A stretch of 8,823 nt of DNA, from positions 1-8,823 of the forward strand of contig CALCOW010000021.1 of NCBI GenBank assembly GCA_937899935.1, written 5' to 3'. The notes under the pieces were generated by a model that was not told the origin of the DNA, searched no databases, and was given only the letters and a program-made list of their open reading frames with translations. Positions 1 through 6,070 of the stretch are shown here, piece after piece. Origin of the DNA: an uncultured Phycisphaerae bacterium. GTDB lineage: Bacteria > Planctomycetota > Phycisphaerae > Phycisphaerales > SM1A02. The stretch's first letter is position 1. Each line of letters starts with the position of its first letter. A program made the position numbers and the translations under genes.

Positions 1-1
1 T

Positions 2-238
2 GCGGCTCCCCAGGATGTGACAATGCCAGGCGGCCAAAAGATGCATGTCGACAGTATGTCGGCCACTGGTACGGGACAAGTGACACTTGACTTGACTATG
101 CTCGGTGCCTCTAGTGGCATCTCAGAAGTGACTTCAAATTCGAAGATGGAAGTCGATGCAGGCCCAGGAGGCAAGCAGACCCTTGAGCAGAAAGCAACGA
201 TTAGCGTCAAGATCAAGACGGCACCATCGACTTCTTGA
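2..238 (+). CDS. C-terminal fragment of an unrecognised, probably exported protein
   Basis: The reading frame is open from the first complete codon of the window (position 2) to a TGA at 236-238, so the true start lies upstream. The visible 78 residues are polar and rich in Ser, Thr, Gly and Met with alternating hydrophobic residues, as expected of beta strands, and contain no Cys and no membrane segment. The segment from GTGQVTLDLTM to the end ends in a strand-like KATISVKIKTA. It loosely resembles the C-terminal part of DUF6263-type hypothetical proteins found in planctomycetes and Bacteroidetes, but this is an impression from pattern and not a firm assignment. The GTG at 17 and the ATG at 23 are probably internal codons, because the frame continues upstream of both. 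A strong terminator follows 47 bp after the stop, so this is the last gene of its transcript. Function unknown. Confidence 0.6.
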   Translation, partial: AAPQDVTMPGGQKMHVDSMSATGTGQVTLDLTMLGASSGISEVTSNSKMEVDAGPGGKQTLEQKATISVKIKTAPSTS

Positions 239-285
239 TATAAGAAGATCTACGGTTCACTTCTCTTGTTAAGAGATCAATTAAG

Positions 286-323
286 CATGACGGCGTTCCA
301 GGAAGCGCCGTCATGTTTATTTA
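286..323 (+). terminator. Intrinsic terminator between convergent genes
   Basis: A perfect 10-bp stem, CATGACGGCG (286-295) with CGCCGTCATG (306-315), encloses a 10-base loop TTCCAGGAAG whose TTC/GAA ends can pair further. It is followed on the + strand by a T-rich run (TTTATTTATT from 316). It lies between the stop at 238 and the stop of the convergent hydrolase gene at 317, and mainly serves the upstream + strand gene. On the minus strand the bases after the stem are CTTAATTGATC, a weaker U-tract, so use in both directions is possible but less certain. Confidence 0.82.
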
Positions 324-1807
324 TTGGCATTATTATTTTGTGACATGAGCCATGTAATGGCATCCGGTAGAACCATGTAAACCACGAGAAGGTGTCCCGC
401 TGCTGGGACAATCTTAGATCGAATGTTAGCGCCACTTTCTTGTGCTTGCTGAATACGCTGTTTGGCAGCATTGGCAGGCACCATCCAGTCATCTTCTGCA
501 AGGAAGGCGAGTGTCGGTGGAATCAATTGTGATTGTGGTGTGCGACCGTCGCCTGCGATGGCGCAAATGGCCGCGAATGAATCTGGGCGTTGGTCAGCAA
601 GCGTCATTGTGGTCATGGCGCCGAGAGAGTGTCCTATGAGATAAATACGATCAGGATCAATTGAATACATGTCTTCGATGTCACCAATGAGCGCATCAAA
701 GAAGACAGCTGATTGTGCGAGCTCATAGGTCCTTGGTGAAACGAGTAGAAATTGATGTTCGTCAGCGAGTCTCTTGAGGGCTCCGCCTCCGTATCCTTCC
801 ATAAACAAATGTTCGTTGCCACCCATGCCATGCAAGGCGATGACCACCGGTAGAGGTTCTTGGGTGGGGCCAGTTGTCTTCTCTGGCGCATAGACCCGAT
901 AGGGAAGATCGCCTCGCTCAGACTCAAGAAGGAACCAACGGTCGCCCGTCGCATTTAAATATGGATCAATGCCAGCTTTGAGAGATGCAATCTCTTGTGC
1001 TAATTGCTTTGCAAGTTGGCTGCGATTCAGAAGATGGTCGGCGAGACGCTTTGGGTGATGATTGTCACGGAGCTGCCTGTTGCGTGCCGCAAATCTGGAT
1101 GCTGAACGTTGAAGTTGGGATGGGAGCGGTGAAACATTGGTGAGTTCAGTTTGTTGTGATTGGCGCAACTGGCTGGGTCGTTGATGGTAGACATGGGCCT
1201 GGCCAATGGGGATCTCAACGCCATCTTGGCAAAGCAGCGAAATATCGATTGGTCCGGGCTCATCGATGAGGTCATAGTTGCCCAGTTGGACAGGGAAATC
1301 CAAATCCCATGATCCATCACTTGAGGCCGGTAGCGTCAGTGGGTGCTGCCATTGAAGTTGGCCCTCGGGAGACCGTACACGGAGCATGTACTTGTAGGGC
1401 GTTTCCTTAGCCTCTTTGAGTGGATAGCGGCTGGTCAGCCGAAGGTTCGTGATAGGTGTTCCCTCAGGTCGCACTTGCAGGCCTGCTGCAGCCAGATGAG
1501 TGATGGCAGGTTCGGCCTGAATCATTTCGGTGAGGACTGCTTGATCCAGAAGACGCAAGGCGCGCTCGATATCACGTCCAAAAAGAGCTCCTACTGCAAG
1601 ATCGGCTTTTTTTTGCAGCGGGGCTAGTCGCTCAGGGTCACGGGGCATGCTCCCCAAGAGCTTCTCGAAGCGGATATATGAGTAGGCACCATCGGCAACC
1701 GTCAGTGAGGGGCGACTATCTCCCAGAGAGGCTGATGGGAAGAGCAGTGTGGCAATGACCAGGAGCCCGGCCATCTGGGCGGCTAATTTCAGATTGAAGA
1801 TTCTCAT
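317..1807 (-). CDS. Secreted alpha/beta hydrolase (esterase / prolyl-oligopeptidase-like serine hydrolase)
   Basis: The product is a predicted extracytoplasmic serine hydrolase of 496 residues. Residues 1-29 form a typical Sec signal peptide: a basic start (MRIFNLK), a hydrophobic core (AGLLVIATLLF) and a small-residue cleavage region (PSASLG). Residues of about 30-290 match no domain I can name and include a beta-rich part and a helical, Gln/Arg-rich part. From about residue 292 a hydrolase fold is clear: an oxyanion-hole motif LHGMGG (325-330), the nucleophile elbow GHSLG with Ser394, an acidic candidate in AEDDW (Asp439/440) and a catalytic His472 in AAGHLL. The layout resembles the PHB-depolymerase/LpqC-like esterases; the substrate cannot be told. 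ATG at 1807 is chosen because it starts the signal peptide exactly, but it lacks a Shine-Dalgarno. A TTG at 1855, 16 codons upstream, has GAGGG 7 nt ahead of it (counting from GAGG) and is a real alternative. The gene is monocistronic. Confidence 0.85.
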   Translation of the reverse strand: MRIFNLKLAAQMAGLLVIATLLFPSASLGDSRPSLTVADGAYSYIRFEKLLGSMPRDPERLAPLQKKADLAVGALFGRDIERALRLLDQAVLTEMIQAEPAITHLAAAGLQVRPEGTPITNLRLTSRYPLKEAKETPYKYMLRVRSPEGQLQWQHPLTLPASSDGSWDLDFPVQLGNYDLIDEPGPIDISLLCQDGVEIPIGQAHVYHQRPSQLRQSQQTELTNVSPLPSQLQRSASRFAARNRQLRDNHHPKRLADHLLNRSQLAKQLAQEIASLKAGIDPYLNATGDRWFLLESERGDLPYRVYAPEKTTGPTQEPLPVVIALHGMGGNEHLFMEGYGGGALKRLADEHQFLLVSPRTYELAQSAVFFDALIGDIEDMYSIDPDRIYLIGHSLGAMTTMTLADQRPDSFAAICAIAGDGRTPQSQLIPPTLAFLAEDDWMVPANAAKQRIQQAQESGANIRSKIVPAAGHLLVVYMVLPDAITWLMSQNNNANK

Positions 1808-1860
1808 AGTTCGATCATGCCAAAAAGGGCAAAGTGAGGCAAAAATGGTAGGCAAATCAG

Positions 1861-1876
1861 GCCCTCGCGAAAGGGC
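1861..1876 (-). other. Small hairpin covering the possible RBS of the TTG-1855 start
   Basis: GCCCT (1861-1865) and AGGGC (1872-1876) can pair around the loop CGCGAA. On the minus strand the hairpin contains the GAGGG that would serve as ribosome binding site for the alternative TTG start of the hydrolase at 1855. If transcription starts upstream, the stem would hide this site and favour the downstream ATG at 1807. The stem is only 5 bp, so it may be chance. Confidence 0.3.
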
Positions 1877-1900
1877 TGTGCCACTCGGTCAATTCTACGT

Positions 1901-1910
1901 CGGGGCCCCG
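1901..1910. repeat. Perfect palindrome CGGGGCCCCG
   Basis: A 10-bp perfect inverted repeat without spacer lies in the intergenic region between two divergent genes, one of which encodes a helix-turn-helix protein. Flanking bases T (1900) and C (1911) do not extend it. It could be an operator half-site cluster or simply a GC-rich chance palindrome; no second copy was noticed in the window. Confidence 0.35.
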
Positions 1911-2082
1911 CAGGGGTTCGTCTAGATTCGTCCTCAGGCCATAATCCTCGCCATTTTGCGCGGAATAGTAGCGACGATTCGGGTACAGTAGGGATGAGCA
2001 GACACTCGAACTTTGTGGGGTGGGGGCAAGGAAGCTCAAAGAGGTATAAGGACAACCCACAACACAGCCAGCCCAGTCTGGC

Positions 2083-2088
2083 AAGGTG
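2083..2088 (+). promoter_or_regulatory. Ribosome binding site AAGGTG deciding the start at 2097
   Basis: AAGGTG lies 8 nt before the ATG at 2097 and matches the anti-Shine-Dalgarno sequence. It supports this ATG over the upstream in-frame TTG at 2013, which has no comparable site in front of it. Confidence 0.6.
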
Positions 2089-2096
2089 CGAGATTC

Positions 2097-2789
2097 ATGA
2101 CGAATATTACAACGACTGCAAGGACGCAGGGCCAGTTCCGTGAAGCAACAGGGGAGATTCAAGCCCCGGCGCGACCCGGTAAACGGCCGTTGGTGCGCGA
2201 GGCCGAGGAAATGACACCGGTTTTAGCCTCGATGAGTCCAACCCATGACCTTGAGTATCACCTAGAGCGATTTGAGCAAACAGCACTAGTCATCCTCTGG
2301 GACTATGGTGTGACAGGCGCCCCCTGGGATCTGCCTCGAGATCAACGGGCGCTCATTCAAGGGATGACCCGAAAGAAACGCGACTTCTATCTTTCGCTGT
2401 ACTACGACGCGCGTGCATTGATGCACAGCATTACAAAGCTGCGCTTTCAGATGGATGAAGGAGGTTTTGAAGAAACATCCATTCTTGAGGCGATGCAGGC
2501 GGGCGCGCTGGCAGAAAAGATTCTCGAGCGAGAAGCGCAGACAGGCATTTTGACTGGCCCGGCGCGTGTTAAGTTTGCAGAGGCTCGTCAGCAATTGCGG
2601 CGTGATACAGAGCGACAAAATCAGCGTGTGCTACACGCGCTTGATACCTACGAACGTTTGCAAGCGAATGGGTATGAGCCAAGACAAGCACAGGCTCGCG
2701 TTGCGGCGCACTTTAGCGTCTCGCCTGACACGTTAAGAAGCTGGTTTGCACGAGCAAGAAAAATACGCCGAGCATCAGCCTTGGCCTAA
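2097..2789 (+). CDS. Unrecognised protein with C-terminal helix-turn-helix, putative DNA-binding
   Basis: The product is a 230-residue soluble protein that I do not recognise. Residues 1-40 are polar, basic and probably disordered. Residues of about 50-185 are strongly helical and charged: a conserved-looking segment from DLEYHLERFEQTALVILWDYG, then a basic patch TRKKRDF (91-97), then long helices rich in Glu, Gln, Arg and Ala that may form a coiled coil. Residues of about 193-222 form a homeodomain-like helix-turn-helix: YEPRQAQARVAAHF, a short turn SVSPD, and a recognition helix TLRSWFARARK with a basic tail. This arrangement resembles the HTH in many transcription factors and transposase-associated proteins, but there is no catalytic DDE or recombinase domain. 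There is no signal peptide or membrane segment. It is transcribed away from the hydrolase gene and ends 3 bp before the stop of the convergent oxidoreductase gene. DNA binding is inferred from the HTH only; the target and role are unknown. Confidence 0.8.
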   Translation: MTNITTTARTQGQFREATGEIQAPARPGKRPLVREAEEMTPVLASMSPTHDLEYHLERFEQTALVILWDYGVTGAPWDLPRDQRALIQGMTRKKRDFYLSLYYDARALMHSITKLRFQMDEGGFEETSILEAMQAGALAEKILEREAQTGILTGPARVKFAEARQQLRRDTERQNQRVLHALDTYERLQANGYEPRQAQARVAAHFSVSPDTLRSWFARARKIRRASALA

Positions 2790-2792
2790 ACG

Positions 2793-5102
2793 TTAAGCCG
2801 TTGGTTCGACGGTCACCGGCACGGATTTAGAGATAGGTGTGTTACTTCCCTTGGCGGTGTGTTCGAGTGGTACTAGCATGTTGGTTTCGGGGTAGTACGC
2901 GCCAACGCAGCCTACGGGTATTTCATAGGGCACCACAGTAAAGTTGGTGACACGACGTAATCGTCCCTCGGCATGGCAAGAAATATTGACCCGTTGTCGA
3001 GCTTTGAGGCCACGTGCGTCCATGTCTGTTTTATTCATAAAGATGACGCGGCGGTCCCCGTGAATGCCTCGGTAGCGATCGTGCAACCCATAAATCGTAG
3101 TATTGAATTGATCATGGCTTCGCAAGGTTGCCAGAAGTAGTTCATTCTCCTTGGCATGTGGTGCGAACGGCTCTGCACACATGAATCGAGCCCGTCCATC
3201 TGGCTCGACAAACCATCGATCTCGTGGTGAGACCGGTAGATAAAATCCCTCAGAGGTTGAAGTTCTGTGTGTGTAGTCGCCGCAATCCGGTACAACGCTT
3301 CCAATCATATCGCGGATGAGATTGTAATCGCCTGCAAGATCCAGCCAGGGAACCGGCTGGTTGGTGCCCAGGGTCGCAGCGGCCATATGACAGATGATTG
3401 AGACCTCGCTGCGGATGTCAGGTGAAGCGGGCTCGAGTTGCCCATGTGATCGATGGACTTTGCTCATCGAATCCTCCACCGTGATGTACTGTGGTCCGGT
3501 TGCTTGTTGATCAAGTTCGGTTCTTCCCCGGCAAGGTAGTATCAAAGCTCGTTTTCCAGTGACGAGATGTGAGCGATTGAGTTTTGTAGACACTTGAACG
3601 GTGAGACGGCATCGCTGAATTGCTTCTGCTGTAAATGACGTATCCGGAGAAGCAGACAAAAAATTGCCACCAAGAGCAATGAAAACAAGTGCTCGGCCAT
3701 CTTGCATCGCCATGATTGACTCGACCACATCAAGGCCTCGTTCGCGCGGCGCGGAGATGTGGCAGGTTTTATCAAGTGCATCCAGGAATGGCTCTGGCAT
3801 GTCGTGTCCAATGCCCATGGTGCGATTGCCTTGGACATTGCTATGGCCCCGTACGGGGCAGAGTCCGGCTCCAGGTCGCCCGATGTCGCCACAGAGCAAT
3901 GCCACATTGACAACTTGTTGTAAGGTCGAAACGGAATGAACGTGTTGCGTGAGGCCCATTGCCCAACAGTAAATCGTGGCCTTTGACTTTGTGATCACAT
4001 CAGCCGCTTCTTCAATCTGTTCACGTCGAAGGCCGCTAAGTTCTTCTAGTGTTGACCACTGAATCTGACGAAGCTGATCCTTGAGAGATTCAAATCCTGT
4101 TGTATGTGAAGAAATAAAGGCATGATCCAGCCTGCTATGGCCGCCGGCATCTCTCTCAAGGAGTAGTTTGGCTATTCCCTGGAACAACGCCTGGTCACCT
4201 CCAAGTCTTACGGGCAAATAAAGGCTTGCAAGTTGGGTGGTGATTCCAAGCATTCCTTTAAGTTGCTGTGGATGTCGAAAGCCCATGAGGCCGGCTTCGG
4301 GCAATGGATTGACGGCTACTATTTTGGTGCCTTTGCGGACGGCTTTCTGCAAGGCGCTGAGCATCCTTGGGTGATTCGTTGCGGGATTCTGGCCGATGAC
4401 GAATATTGCCCCAGCCTCTTCAAAGTCTTCCAGACGTACCGTTCCCTTGCCAATGCCAATCGTCTCAGTCAACGCGACGCCACTTGATTCGTGGCACATG
4501 TTGGAACAGTCAGGCAGGTTGTTGGTGCCAAATGCTCTGGCCAGAAGCTGATAGACAAATGAGGCCTCGTTGCTGGCTCGGCCCGAGGTGTAAAACATTG
4601 CCTGATTTGGATGGTCAAGGCTCTTGAGCTCTCGGCCAACAAGGCTGTAGGCGTCCTCCCATGAAATTGGTTGATAGTGGGTCTGGTTCTCATCCAGAAG
4701 CATGGGGCACGTCAATCTTCCTTGGCGTTCGAGCCAATGGTCGGATTGCTCAGAGAGTTCTTTGACACTGTGTTTGGCAAAGAACTCTGGCGTAATACGT
4801 TTGCGGGTTGTTTCTGAGGCAACAGCTTTCGCGCCATTTTCACAATACTCAAAGATAGATCGATCTTGATCTGGATCGGGCCAGGCGCAGCTGGGGCAAT
4901 CGAAACCTTCCTTCTGGTTGATCTTTGAAAGTACCTTAAGGCCACGAACTAATCCTGGCTCCCGTGCTTGGTGCTGCATTGCAACGGTAACTGCATGGAT
5001 GCCTGCCGCATGATCCATAGGTGACTTAATAGTCAGTTTTTCTGTCGAGGCCGCTGACTCAATGCTCACGTCACGTTCTGGGTTGTCGTGCTCTTTTGTC
5101 AT
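2793..5102 (-). CDS. FdhF/YdeP-family molybdopterin oxidoreductase (formate dehydrogenase alpha-like)
   Basis: The product is a 769-residue oxidoreductase of the molybdopterin (bis-MGD) superfamily, with the features of the FdhF/YdeP branch (formate-dehydrogenase-alpha-like, as E. coli YdeP). Near the N-terminus is GFDCPSCAWPDP (residues 66-77) with a CxxC pair, then FEYCENGAKAVA with Cys87, both typical of this branch. The core contains TSGRASNEASFVYQLLARAF and DCSNMCHESSGVAL, where Cys203 sits at the place of the selenocysteine of FdhH (UHGPS) and is the likely Mo or W ligand. Residues of about 655-765 form the C-terminal dinucleotide-binding domain (LLLATLRSHDQFNT onward). There is no Tat signal, so a cytoplasmic location is predicted. 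No iron-sulfur or membrane subunit is adjacent, so the electron partner and substrate are unknown; formate is not proven. ATG at 5102 has GAAGG 7 nt upstream and overlaps the fdhD stop codon as ATGA, implying translational coupling. Confidence 0.93.
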   Translation of the reverse strand: MTKEHDNPERDVSIESAASTEKLTIKSPMDHAAGIHAVTVAMQHQAREPGLVRGLKVLSKINQKEGFDCPSCAWPDPDQDRSIFEYCENGAKAVASETTRKRITPEFFAKHSVKELSEQSDHWLERQGRLTCPMLLDENQTHYQPISWEDAYSLVGRELKSLDHPNQAMFYTSGRASNEASFVYQLLARAFGTNNLPDCSNMCHESSGVALTETIGIGKGTVRLEDFEEAGAIFVIGQNPATNHPRMLSALQKAVRKGTKIVAVNPLPEAGLMGFRHPQQLKGMLGITTQLASLYLPVRLGGDQALFQGIAKLLLERDAGGHSRLDHAFISSHTTGFESLKDQLRQIQWSTLEELSGLRREQIEEAADVITKSKATIYCWAMGLTQHVHSVSTLQQVVNVALLCGDIGRPGAGLCPVRGHSNVQGNRTMGIGHDMPEPFLDALDKTCHISAPRERGLDVVESIMAMQDGRALVFIALGGNFLSASPDTSFTAEAIQRCRLTVQVSTKLNRSHLVTGKRALILPCRGRTELDQQATGPQYITVEDSMSKVHRSHGQLEPASPDIRSEVSIICHMAAATLGTNQPVPWLDLAGDYNLIRDMIGSVVPDCGDYTHRTSTSEGFYLPVSPRDRWFVEPDGRARFMCAEPFAPHAKENELLLATLRSHDQFNTTIYGLHDRYRGIHGDRRVIFMNKTDMDARGLKARQRVNISCHAEGRLRRVTNFTVVPYEIPVGCVGAYYPETNMLVPLEHTAKGSNTPISKSVPVTVEPTA

Positions 5103-5965
5103 GTGGTTGCCTTCAATAGGTACTGTTCGCCAGTGTAGATGGTGAGTCGATCTTTTTTTGCAAAACCAGCAAGCGTCATTTGTGCTTTCGATGCATATTC
5201 AACTGCGAGAGAAGAGGCTGCGCCGACGCCAACAATGGATCTGATTCCAGCCATTGAGGCCTTATGTACAATCTCGTAGCTGGTGCGACCGCTGACCAGC
5301 AGAATATGTTCTGAAAGCGGTAGTTCATCAGCCAGAAACTGTTGGCCAATGAGTTTGTCCAGTGCGTTGTGTCGACCAATGTCCTCGTGTGTTGCGATGA
5401 TTTCTCCATGTGTGTTACCTAGTGATGCCGCATGAAGGCCACCAGTGGCCTGAAAGAGCGTTTGCTGTTCCCGAAGTTGACCAATCATTCGCTGTACGAT
5501 TTCAGCTTGGAATATGGTCGGGGAATCAAGTGGCGATGGCGTACTGGGCATATGGATGTCATCAGGGTCAGTCGCCGCGCAGACGCCGCAGCTCGAGTGG
5601 ATCTGGCCGCGACGGGGCATTGGTTCACAGGCGCGGGTGATGCCACGTCTCAGTTGCACGGCCATGGTATTGGCTGCATTGGGCTGTAAGGCATGAGACG
5701 CAGTGATGAATTCGGTTGAAGCAATGTCACCTGGCTGCCTAATAAGCCCATCTGTGACAAGGAGGCCAACGGCAAGCGCTTTATCTTCGCCTGGAGTACG
5801 CATGGTCACCGCTATCGTCTGACTTCTTTGATGGCCTTTGGACCAATCATTGAGCACGATAGCGAGGGGTGATTCAACGACAAGTGCATCTTCAAGATCA
5901 GTGGTCTTGATGCCATTGATGCGTGTGACCTTGCAGATCTGCGTAGGCTTGTTGTGCTCGATCAC
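5099..5965 (-). CDS. fdhD: FdhD, formate dehydrogenase accessory sulfurtransferase
   Basis: FdhD transfers sulfur from a cysteine desulfurase to the molybdenum cofactor before its insertion into formate-dehydrogenase-type enzymes, in the cytoplasm. The 288-residue product carries the family signatures in order: VESPLAIVLND (30-40), MRTPGEDKALAVGLLVTDGL (55-74), the sulfur-carrying pair in SSCGVCA (Cys126 and Cys129), TGGLHAASL (174-182), HEDIGRHNALDKLIG (193-207) and VSGRTSYEIVHKASMAGI (224-241). The GTG start at 5965 is preferred: it has GAGGG 7 nt upstream, it places VESPLAI at the usual distance from the N-terminus, and it leaves room for a promoter region. An ATG at 6070 would add 35 residues unlike the family and would leave no gap to the divergent cytochrome gene. 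A TTG at 5968 is also possible. The gene leads a two-gene operon, and its TGA overlaps the ATG of the YdeP-type oxidoreductase, its probable client. Confidence 0.93.
   Translation of the reverse strand: MIEHNKPTQICKVTRINGIKTTDLEDALVVESPLAIVLNDWSKGHQRSQTIAVTMRTPGEDKALAVGLLVTDGLIRQPGDIASTEFITASHALQPNAANTMAVQLRRGITRACEPMPRRGQIHSSCGVCAATDPDDIHMPSTPSPLDSPTIFQAEIVQRMIGQLREQQTLFQATGGLHAASLGNTHGEIIATHEDIGRHNALDKLIGQQFLADELPLSEHILLVSGRTSYEIVHKASMAGIRSIVGVGAASSLAVEYASKAQMTLAGFAKKDRLTIYTGEQYLLKATT
5110..5114 (-). promoter_or_regulatory. Ribosome binding site of the molybdopterin oxidoreductase gene
   Basis: On the minus strand GAAGG lies 7 nt before the ATG at 5102, inside the last codons of fdhD. It fixes the start that gives the 4-bp ATGA overlap between the two genes. 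Confidence 0.6.
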
Positions 5966-6070
5966 CAATTCGCCCTCGATTTCAATGGGAGATGATGCCA
6001 GTTCATAACGGCAATGATATGTAAAACCCTCGTGCAGCGAGGTCTGGCCGAGTACCCTACACTGGAGCAT
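5966..6070. promoter_or_regulatory. Divergent promoter region between fdhD and the cytochrome gene
   Basis: About 105 bp separate the preferred starts of fdhD (GTG 5965, minus) and the cytochrome (GTG 6071, plus), so promoters of both must lie here or extend into the coding ends. An inverted repeat CCTCG (6028-6032) / CGAGG (6038-6042) with a 5-base spacer TGCAG is visible and may be an operator or chance. Weak AT-rich hexamers near 6015-6025 could be -10 elements, but I cannot define a -35/-10 pair on either strand. Confidence 0.4.
5973..5977 (-). promoter_or_regulatory. Ribosome binding site deciding the fdhD start
   Basis: GAGGG on the minus strand lies 7 nt before GTG 5965. The alternative ATG at 6070 has no comparable site in front of it, so this motif argues for the shorter FdhD. 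Confidence 0.55.

Larger units (their letters stand above)
1808..2096. promoter_or_regulatory. Divergent intergenic region between the hydrolase and HTH-protein genes
   Basis: This stretch of about 290 bp separates two divergently transcribed genes and so must contain the start signals for both, unless the hydrolase starts at TTG 1855. I found no convincing -35/-10 pair. A TATAAG hexamer at 2045-2050 on the + strand is a weak -10 candidate without a good -35 partner. The notable structures are a small hairpin at 1861-1876 and a perfect 10-bp GC palindrome at 1901-1910, listed separately. No RNA gene was recognised. An open frame on the minus strand (1857-2162) has coding-like codons at its end but no supported start. 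Confidence 0.5.

Noticed and set aside
634..954. 106-codon minus frame inside the hydrolase gene
   Set aside because: It overlaps the catalytic region of the hydrolase in another frame and its product has no recognisable features.
1861..1960. Possible structured RNA (tmRNA-like GGGGTTCG, SRP-like hairpin) in the intergenic region
   Set aside because: I compared both strands with the conserved parts of tRNA, tmRNA, SRP RNA and RNase P RNA as I know them; only isolated short words match and no consistent fold appears.
2013..2096. TTG start at 2013 adding 28 residues to the HTH protein
   Set aside because: No Shine-Dalgarno precedes it and the added residues are of low quality, whereas ATG 2097 has AAGGTG at 8 nt.
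1857..2162. Minus-strand open frame of 101 codons upstream of the hydrolase
   Set aside because: The last 40 codons have GC-rich third positions and look somewhat coding-like, but there is no start with a ribosome binding site near that part, the frame overlaps the better supported HTH gene start, and the product matches nothing I recognise.
3664..3939. Plus-strand frames opposite the oxidoreductase gene
   Set aside because: They are antisense shadows of a long, motif-rich coding region and lack start signals.
4450..4510. Selenocysteine in the oxidoreductase
   Set aside because: The codon at the expected position encodes Cys and there is no in-frame TGA, so no recoding is needed.
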